This document shows, in pieces, positions 43,231 to 48,699 of a stretch of DNA of 48,699 bases. The notes beneath the pieces were generated by a model that searched no databases, was not told the origin of the DNA, and saw only the letters and a program-made list of their open reading frames with translations. Position 1 is the stretch's first letter. Each line of letters starts with the position of its first letter. Source of the DNA: Martinezella lusitana (GTDB lineage: Bacteria > Pseudomonadota > Alphaproteobacteria > Rhizobiales > Rhizobiaceae); assembly GCF_900094565.1 (NCBI RefSeq), contig NZ_FMAF01000028.1:37798-86496 (forward strand), read 5' to 3'. The translations under genes and the position numbers were made by a program.

Positions 43231-44563
43231 ATGCCATCGATCTGGTAGCATCTCTCGCAAGATTGTGCCGGCGAAGCGGAGCTTCATTTTCTTGCGATTC
43301 TCTCGGGCTTGATGCAGCAACCGGGTCTTGGATGGCGTCCAGCTTTCCACCCTTGCCTGTTGCCTTGGCAGCAGAGCCGCGCGACAGCCAATCGCTATTG
43401 CTCAACGTACAGAGCGCGTAGGCCTTCAAGGGCAGCAGGAAAAAGATGTTGATGAAGGTATGCAGGGAGAAGCCGATAAATCGAAATTGGCGAGCACGAA
43501 CCGCTGCGACGCTGCAGCGGATCATGGTCATCGATGCGATCATCAGGCATGTCCACCAGGGCACGGTCCCGGTGAGCGCGAACTGCGCTAGTCCGGTTAG
43601 CACCGATAGGGCGAGCAAGAGCGGTCCGAGGTTCTGACCAATGACGTCCAACGTGAGAAAACGGTCAAGACCAGGCAGAAGGTTCATTGCAAGCAACGTG
43701 TCACGGAAAGTGCTGCGTGCCCAGCGAAGTTGTTGACGCAGATAAGGGCGCAGCTTGTTTGGAACAACAGTTGCCGCGATGGCGGTTGGAACATATTCGG
43801 TTCGAAATCCGGCCTTCAACATGAGAATCGTAAGATGACGATCTTCGCCGAAATCGCTTCGCTTTCCCCGGAACATTTGCGTTTCGTACTGGTCGAGTAG
43901 CATGGTAAGCGCAGTCCGGCGGTACATGGCGCATGGGCCACAGCAGCACATGACAGCACCGAAACGAGCCTGTGCCGCGCGCTCCTCATTACAGGCCAGC
44001 CAGTATTCCATGTCGATCAAACGGGTCAACCAGGTCTCGTGGCGGTTGCTGGCGGCAAGCTGGCCCATAGCCGCGCCAATTGCCGGATCTTGCATCTTGA
44101 GTGCAAGTTTCACGACGACGTCTGGGGCGAGAATGGTGTCGGAGTCGACGTTGAGGACCAAATCCCCAGAGGAACGGCGTATCGCTGCTATCTGCGCCTT
44201 GCGCTTTCCAACATTCTCCCTGAGCAGAATGAATGTGAATCTTGGATCGCGTGCAAACGCCGTGTGGACGGGCGTGATGGCGTCGCGATTGCTGGAACCG
44301 TCATCAACCACATAGACATTCAAATCCCCAGCGTATTCTTGCTGCGCGATGGACTCCAGGCAGTCCCAGAGTGTGCCCGGATCCTCATTGAAGGAGGGTA
44401 TGATGACATCGACGCTCGGCCATTGCGCCGAAGCAATGGGCTCTGCAGAGGTCGATGGCTCCTCGATTGGCCGAGCATAAACGACCTGCATGCTTTTATA
44501 AGCCGTCGAGAGCATCGCATAAAGCGAGATAGCGGCAGTGCTGGTTGCGTCGAGCAGATTCAT
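43205..44563 (-). CDS. nodC: NodC, chitin-oligosaccharide synthase
   Basis: 452 residues, GT2 family membrane glycosyltransferase that polymerises GlcNAc for the Nod-factor backbone. Catalytic motifs: WPSVDVIIPSFNEDPGTLWD, VYVVDDGSSNRDA, LVLNVDSDTILAPDVVVKLA, EDRHLTILMLKAGF and QQLRWARSTFRDTLL (Q-x-x-R-W). Membrane segments lie at both ends (for example LGPLLLALSVLTGLAQFAL and LHTFINIFFLLPLKAYALC). Eleven bases after nodB. Full length. Confidence 0.97.
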   Translation of the reverse strand: MNLLDATSTAAISLYAMLSTAYKSMQVVYARPIEEPSTSAEPIASAQWPSVDVIIPSFNEDPGTLWDCLESIAQQEYAGDLNVYVVDDGSSNRDAITPVHTAFARDPRFTFILLRENVGKRKAQIAAIRRSSGDLVLNVDSDTILAPDVVVKLALKMQDPAIGAAMGQLAASNRHETWLTRLIDMEYWLACNEERAAQARFGAVMCCCGPCAMYRRTALTMLLDQYETQMFRGKRSDFGEDRHLTILMLKAGFRTEYVPTAIAATVVPNKLRPYLRQQLRWARSTFRDTLLAMNLLPGLDRFLTLDVIGQNLGPLLLALSVLTGLAQFALTGTVPWWTCLMIASMTMIRCSVAAVRARQFRFIGFSLHTFINIFFLLPLKAYALCTLSNSDWLSRGSAAKATGKGGKLDAIQDPVAASSPRESQENEAPLRRHNLARDATRSMAYDGICTDQ

Positions 44564-44574
44564 GAATATCGCTT

Positions 44575-45234
44575 TCAGTGATGTTGAGGAAGCGAGCGGA
44601 TTAAAAATCCGCGGTCGCGCACGACTGGGATGATGCGAGAGAGTGCCATGATGGTATGACGGCGCAGACTGCTATCTACGCTCGGCTTCGCCTCGCTTGG
44701 AGGGCATCCGTCGTGCAACAGAACGATTGCCCCGGGACGGATAGAGGCGAGCACTGCATCGACAATGGCATCGACGCCAGGACGAGACCAGTCTCGCGGG
44801 TCCACAGACCAATGGACGGCCGCCAGCCCTGCGCTCGCCGACACGGAAAGAACGTCTTGGGTCCAGCTCCCGTAGGGAGCGCGCATATATTGCACCGACG
44901 CCTGCGGGCATGCAGTCTTGATAGCCCTGCTCGCCTCAGATATCTCATGTTCTATTTCGCCGGGACCGCAATTGGACAGGTCCGGATGGGTCATCGTGTG
45001 ATTGGCGACCTTGTGCCCTTCGGCGATCATTCGTTGGATGAGTTTCGGCCGCTCGGCTGCGTAAGTTCCGATAACGAAGAAGGTTGCGGGCGCCTGATGT
45101 TGCGCCAGCACGTCTAGAATCTCAGGCGTACAGAAGGGATGAGGTCCGTCGTCAAATGTCAGATAGATGCTCGGCCGGTCGGTGGCGTCATCGCACGCAT
45201 TGGGCATTTCGTATAAGCAATCGAGTTGCGTCAT
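44575..45234 (-). CDS. nodB: NodB, chitooligosaccharide N-deacetylase
   Basis: 219 residues from ATG 45234, which overlaps the nodA stop (ATGA). Polysaccharide-deacetylase (CE4) fold: IYLTFDDGPHPFCTPEILDV (motif 1), VANHTMTHPDLSNCGPGEIE (metal-binding H-x3-H), RAPYGSWTQDVL, VHWSVDPRDW and IVLLHDGCP. It removes the acetyl group at the non-reducing end of the chitin oligomer. Length fits NodB (about 215-220). Confidence 0.97.
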   Translation of the reverse strand: MTQLDCLYEMPNACDDATDRPSIYLTFDDGPHPFCTPEILDVLAQHQAPATFFVIGTYAAERPKLIQRMIAEGHKVANHTMTHPDLSNCGPGEIEHEISEASRAIKTACPQASVQYMRAPYGSWTQDVLSVSASAGLAAVHWSVDPRDWSRPGVDAIVDAVLASIRPGAIVLLHDGCPPSEAKPSVDSSLRRHTIMALSRIIPVVRDRGFLIRSLPQHH

Positions 45235-45821
45235 AGCTCTGGCCCGTTCCGATCGATTACCGTGCCGGCAGGCCAATCGGAGATGGATCTTCCAATCGGC
45301 AGGACGATGACAAGCGCGTCGTCAATGCGTGTGGGCGGCTTGTCGAGGCGCGCCTCCGGTAGAGTGGACGACACACGAATCCCCGATAAGATCGTTACCG
45401 GACCGTAACGGCCGAACCTTTCGATATGCTTTTGCAATGCGGGCCGAACGGTGCCGAAAGCAAATGGAACGGCGAGTTCGCGCAATACAGGAAGCATGGC
45501 GTGAACTGAATGCCCGATCCCCAATCCCTCGAGATCCGGACGTACGCCATATAGTCCGAGCTCACCCACCAACTGATCAATTGCGCCAATTTTAATAAAT
45601 CGGCGCAGCAAGCCCAGATGAGCCGCGACACCATTAGCATCATAGGCGATGAGACGAAGTTCGGGCCTTGCTCCCGCCCAGCTTCGACTGCCCTCGAATG
45701 GTTTTGCATTAAAGGGCCCGGTTGGCCCATAGGTCATCCGAAAGAAGTCGGCGAGCTCGATATGCTCGGCGAGTTCCAACTCGTTTTCCCAGCACAGTCT
45801 CCACCGCACCTTTGAGCGCAT
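45231..45821 (-). CDS. nodA: NodA, Nod-factor N-acyltransferase
   Basis: 196 residues from ATG 45821, just after AAGGAGG; this is the standard NodA length. It transfers the fatty acyl chain to the deacetylated chitin oligomer. Sequence landmarks: RSKVRWRLCWENELELAEHI, FFRMTYGPTGPFNAKPFEGS, AHLGLLRRFIKIGAIDQLVG and FGTVRPALQKHIERFGRYG. First gene of the nod operon, 270 bases after the nod box. Confidence 0.97.
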   Translation of the reverse strand: MRSKVRWRLCWENELELAEHIELADFFRMTYGPTGPFNAKPFEGSRSWAGARPELRLIAYDANGVAAHLGLLRRFIKIGAIDQLVGELGLYGVRPDLEGLGIGHSVHAMLPVLRELAVPFAFGTVRPALQKHIERFGRYGPVTILSGIRVSSTLPEARLDKPPTRIDDALVIVLPIGRSISDWPAGTVIDRNGPEL

Positions 45822-46090
45822 GCAAAGACCTCCTTTTTCCTGCTGTAGTTCTGAGGGAAACATCGTGTGATTGCAGCAACTGCTCGTCTACCCACGTCAT
45901 ACGCCCCAGGCGGTCGCAACGGCATACAATCGTTATAGTAGAACCTTTCTATTTCGCTCGCGTCTGAGATGATCAACTCTCTGAATACTTCCGACCGTCG
46001 TCGGTCGTTCGTAAGCTTACGCCGATGTACTCGTCTGCTAATCGACATACTTGTCAGGTTATCGACATTTTCCTCATGCACCATCATGCC

Positions 46091-46139
46091 GAATCGGTAA
46101 AATTGATTGTTTGGATGGCAACCATCCACATCTTGAATG
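46091..46139 (-). promoter_or_regulatory. nod box (NodD binding site) for nodABC
   Basis: 49 bp on the minus strand: CATTCAAGATGTGGATG, a short spacer, then ATCCAAACAATCAATTTTAC followed by CGATTC. It contains the paired LysR-type sites and the AAACAATCRATTTTACC core of the nod box consensus. It lies between divergent nodA and nodD and ends ten bases before the nodD ATG, so it can also control nodD. Confidence 0.93.
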
Positions 46140-46148
46140 AAGGAAAAG

Positions 46149-47075
46149 ATGCGCTTCAAAGGACTGGACTTAAATCTTCTCGTCGCGCTCGACGCATTGA
46201 TGACCGAGCGTAACCTGACGGCCGCGGCACGCAGCATCAATCTCAGCCAGCCTGCGATGAGCGCTGCTGTGGGCCGATTGCGTGTCTATTTCGAGGATGA
46301 ACTGTTTACGATGAATGGTCGCGAACTTGTCCTGACGCCGCGTGCGAAGGGCCTTGTTTCGGCCGTACGTGAAGCCTTACTCCATATCCAGCTTTCGATC
46401 ATTTCCTGGGAGCCGTTTGATCCCTTTCAGTCGGATCGCCGTTTCAGGATCATTCTTTCCGATTTCCTCACACTCGTGTTTATGGAAAAGGTCGTGAAGC
46501 GTGCTGCGCGGGAAGCCCCAGGCGTGAGCTTCGAATTCCTGCCCCTCGCCGATGATTACGACGAGCTTTTGCGCCGTGGCGAAGTCGATTTTATCATTCT
46601 CCCGGACGTGTTCATGCCAACTGGACATCCTCGAGCGAAACTGTTTGAGGAAAGGCTCGTATGCGTGGGCTGTGGCAGGAACCAAGAGCTATCACAGCCG
46701 CTTACATTCGACAGATACATGTCCATGGGGCACGTCGCGGCCAAATTCGGGAATTCACGAAGACCATCAATCGAAGAATGGTATTTGCTCGAACACGGTT
46801 TTAAGAGACGTATCGAGGTCGTCGTGCAGGGCTTCAGCATGATCCTGCCCGTTCTGTCCAATACCAATCGCATAGCGACCGTGCCGTTGCGACTGGCGCA
46901 ACATTTCGCAGAAGTTTTGCCCCTTCGGATCATGGACCTTCCACTGCCGCTTCCCCCATTCACAGAGGCCGTTCAATGGCCTGCGCTTCAAAACAGTGAT
47001 CCGGCGAGCCTATGGATGCGCGGGATTTTATTACAGGAAGCATCGCGCCTTGCCCTCCCGTCGGCAGAGCATTGA
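46149..47075 (+). CDS. nodD: NodD, LysR-type regulator of nod genes
   Basis: 308 residues from ATG 46149 (MRFKGLDLNLLVALDALMTE), after AAGGAAAAG. N-terminal helix-turn-helix TAAARSINLSQPAMSAAVGR (about 28-47) and FEDELFTMNGRELVLTPRA; the C-terminal part binds flavonoid inducers, e.g. FIILPDVFMPTGHPRAKLFE. NodD activates the nod box when plant flavonoids are present. Divergent from nodA. Full length. Confidence 0.96.
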   Translation: MRFKGLDLNLLVALDALMTERNLTAAARSINLSQPAMSAAVGRLRVYFEDELFTMNGRELVLTPRAKGLVSAVREALLHIQLSIISWEPFDPFQSDRRFRIILSDFLTLVFMEKVVKRAAREAPGVSFEFLPLADDYDELLRRGEVDFIILPDVFMPTGHPRAKLFEERLVCVGCGRNQELSQPLTFDRYMSMGHVAAKFGNSRRPSIEEWYLLEHGFKRRIEVVVQGFSMILPVLSNTNRIATVPLRLAQHFAEVLPLRIMDLPLPLPPFTEAVQWPALQNSDPASLWMRGILLQEASRLALPSAEH

Positions 47076-47375
47076 GTGGATGCCAGCAATGTTGCTGGAG
47101 CCCATCTCATGCGGATACTCGCAAGATCGGCTTAGAGTTTATAGGGAAGAGAGGCCATCGAAGCACCTGGCTTTCAACGGATCTGGCAAGTCGGCGAACG
47201 GTGCAAGGCAGATTGGCAGGAATGTCTTTGATGCCGTCGATAGAACGCCAGTTTAAAATAACAATGTGTGTGAACTTGTACCGCCAGCAGGTAAACATTC
47301 TGGTCAGCGGTAATGTGCTTGGTGGTGCAAAAGGGGTGGAATACACGCATATCGAAAAGTACCGGTACGGATCAT
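47076..47375. other. Intergenic region with no recognised gene
   Basis: 300 bases between nodD and the right IS256 copy. A small inverted repeat CCAGCAA-TTGCTGG at 47083-47098 follows the nodD stop, with no T-run. No coding signal is recognised. Confidence 0.4.
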
Positions 47376-48699
47376 GTCCCAGGACGTGGTGTAGCTTAGA
47401 CGACCACGGCTCATCCCAGAGGGTCGGATGAGTATCAGCTTGCTGCTGGCAGGCTGATGAGCGGATCATCGCTCATTGTGGCGATTGTCTCAAGTGTCAT
47501 GTAGCGGGATCGCTGGACGGCCCATTCATCGTTCTGTTCGAGCAGCAGCGCACCGACCAGGCGCACGATGGCGTCGTCGTTGGGGAAAATGCCGACGACC
47601 TCTGTGCGCCGCTTGATCTCACCGTTCAATCGCTCAATGGGGTTGGTCGAGTGAAGTTTGGCCCAATGCTGCTTGGGAAAGGTCATGTAGGCGAGCACGT
47701 CTTGCTCGGCACTGTCCATGAGACTGGCGAGCTTCGGTACCTTTGGCCTGATCTGGTCGGCGACGTTGCGCCACTGAGTGCTTGCGGCCTCCGGCGTGTC
47801 CTGAGCGAAGGCCGTTGCAATGAACGCGGAGACAACCCGGCGTCCGCTCTTTCCAGCATGGGCCAAGGCATTGCGCATAAAGTGCACCCTGCAGCGCTGC
47901 CAGGTGGCGGAAAGCACTTTCGATACTGCGGCCTTGATGCCCTCATGGGCATCGGAGACGACGAGCTTGACGCCGCGCAGCCCCCGCCTGATCAGCTTTC
48001 GAAGAAACTCGGTCCAGATCGCCTCGGCCTCGGACGTGCCGATCTCCATGCCGAGCACTTCGCGTCGGCCATCGGTGTTGACGCCGACGGCGATGATTAC
48101 GGCGACGGAGACAATACGACCACCGCGCCGAACCTTGAGGTAGGTCGCATCGATCCACAGGTAGGGCCATTCTCCTTCGATGGGCCTGTCGAGGAAGGCC
48201 TTCACCTTCTCATCGATCTCCTCGCAGAGCCGGGACACCTGACTTTTGGAGATGCCCGACATGCCCATGGCCTTGACGAGGTCATCAACAGAGCGGGTCG
48301 AAACACCCTGGATATAAGCCTCCTGGATGACCGCCGTCAGAGCCTTCTCGGCCATGCGGCGCGGCTCCAGGAAGCTCGGGAAGTAGCTGCCGGTGCGAAG
48401 CTTGGGAATGCGCAGCTCGACGGTGCCCGCCCGTGTCTCCCAATCCCGGTCGCGATAGCCGTTACGCTGGGCCAGCCGGAAGCCATTCTTCTCGCCATAG
48501 GCCGCGCCGGTCTTCGTGCCGACCTCCAGCGCCATCAGCTTCTCGGCAGCAAAGCCGATCATCTCCCGCAGCAAATCGGCATCAGCGCTCTTCTCAACGA
48601 GTGAGCGCAGGTTCATCATGTCGTCGGTCATCGGTGGTGTCCCTCAGGTTGGCTCTAAGCAACCCGACCCTACCGGAAATCACCGATGGCTATGAAATC
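47376..48699 (-). mobile_element. IS256-family element, right copy (outer end beyond window)
   Basis: Inner inverted repeat GTCCCAGGACGTGGTGTAGC at 47376-47395; the element continues past base 48699. Positions 47376-47665 appear identical to the reverse complement of 1-290, so the nif/nod cluster lies between two inverted copies of the same IS. Confidence 0.88.
47435..48631 (-). CDS. IS256-family transposase
   Basis: 398 residues from ATG 48631 (MTDDMMNLRSLVEKSADADL), after a GAGGG site. DDE motifs: YLWIDATYLKVRRGG, LVVSDAHEGIKAAV and STNPIERLNGEIKRR, with the family's WQRCRVHFMRNALAH helix. It appears intact. It is very similar to, but not identical with, the transposase at 9340-10539. Confidence 0.94.
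   Translation of the reverse strand: MTDDMMNLRSLVEKSADADLLREMIGFAAEKLMALEVGTKTGAAYGEKNGFRLAQRNGYRDRDWETRAGTVELRIPKLRTGSYFPSFLEPRRMAEKALTAVIQEAYIQGVSTRSVDDLVKAMGMSGISKSQVSRLCEEIDEKVKAFLDRPIEGEWPYLWIDATYLKVRRGGRIVSVAVIIAVGVNTDGRREVLGMEIGTSEAEAIWTEFLRKLIRRGLRGVKLVVSDAHEGIKAAVSKVLSATWQRCRVHFMRNALAHAGKSGRRVVSAFIATAFAQDTPEAASTQWRNVADQIRPKVPKLASLMDSAEQDVLAYMTFPKQHWAKLHSTNPIERLNGEIKRRTEVVGIFPNDDAIVRLVGALLLEQNDEWAVQRSRYMTLETIATMSDDPLISLPAAS

Noticed and set aside
47083..47098. CCAGCAATGTTGCTGG as terminator of nodD
   Set aside because: Short stem with almost no loop and no following T-run.
47651..48604. Plus-strand frame of 317 codons opposite the right transposase
   Set aside because: Mirror of the IS256 transposase coding strand; no motifs of its own.
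1..48699. CRISPR arrays, tRNA and rRNA genes
   Set aside because: No regularly spaced repeats and no tRNA- or rRNA-like sequences were noticed anywhere in the window.

Overview
The window is a segment of a rhizobial symbiotic plasmid or symbiosis island from an alphaproteobacterium of the Rhizobium/Sinorhizobium type. It carries a nitrogen-fixation block (prx-rpoN2, nifQ, iscN-nifU'-nifS-nifW, fixABCX, nifA, nifB-fdxN-nifZ-nifT) and a nodulation block (nodD divergent from nodABCSUIJHPQ). That nod gene order and content resemble Rhizobium tropici-type broad-host rhizobia. The encoded enzymes predict N-methylated (NodS), O-carbamoylated (NodU), 6-O-sulfated (NodH, NodP, NodQ) Nod factors. The nifHDK and nifEN genes are not in the window.

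Layout. 1-290: inward-facing end of an IS256-family element, repeated in inverted orientation at 47376-48699, so the cluster is bracketed by inverted IS copies. 0.7-2.2 kb: an IHF-beta gene and a frameshifted cold-shock gene, plus small ORFs. 2.2-4.75 kb: an IS701/IS4-like element and an IS5-family element with a TAA target duplication. 4.75-8.4 kb (minus): a metabolic operon of SnoaL-like protein, a double-domain SDR and a luciferase-like flavin monooxygenase, whose next gene is cut by the IS5 element. 9.3-10.6 kb: a second, complete IS256 copy. 10.7-12.8 kb: an amino-acid-kinase-fold protein and a convergent phosphoenolpyruvate mutase (PepM), the latter with its own NifA/sigma54 promoter. 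13.3-15.4 kb: sigma54-dependent prx-rpoN2. 15.5-28.7 kb: nif and fix genes ending in a SIR2-like gene. 28.8-34.9 kb: small hypothetical genes, decayed genes and an ISNCY-type element. 34.98-47.1 kb: nod genes.

How it works together. RpoN2 and NifA drive the -24/-12 promoters that I can read upstream of prx-rpoN2, iscN, fixA, nifB and pepM. FixABCX feeds electrons to nitrogenase. NifB, NifQ, NifS, IscN, NifW and NifZ build or mature nitrogenase cofactors. NodD binds the nod box between nodD and nodA and switches on Nod-factor synthesis (NodABC), decoration (NodSUHPQ) and export (NodIJ).

Most notable: PepM, the entry enzyme of phosphonate biosynthesis, sits under a NifA upstream activator sequence plus a sigma54 promoter. 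This suggests a phosphonate (or related C-P metabolite) made during symbiotic nitrogen fixation. Also notable are a nifU gene that has lost its scaffold cysteines, a one-base frameshift dividing nodQ, and a SIR2-like gene at the end of the nifB operon. Many small genes here are broken, which fits an IS-rich accessory replicon. All identifications are by reading the sequence; no database search was possible.
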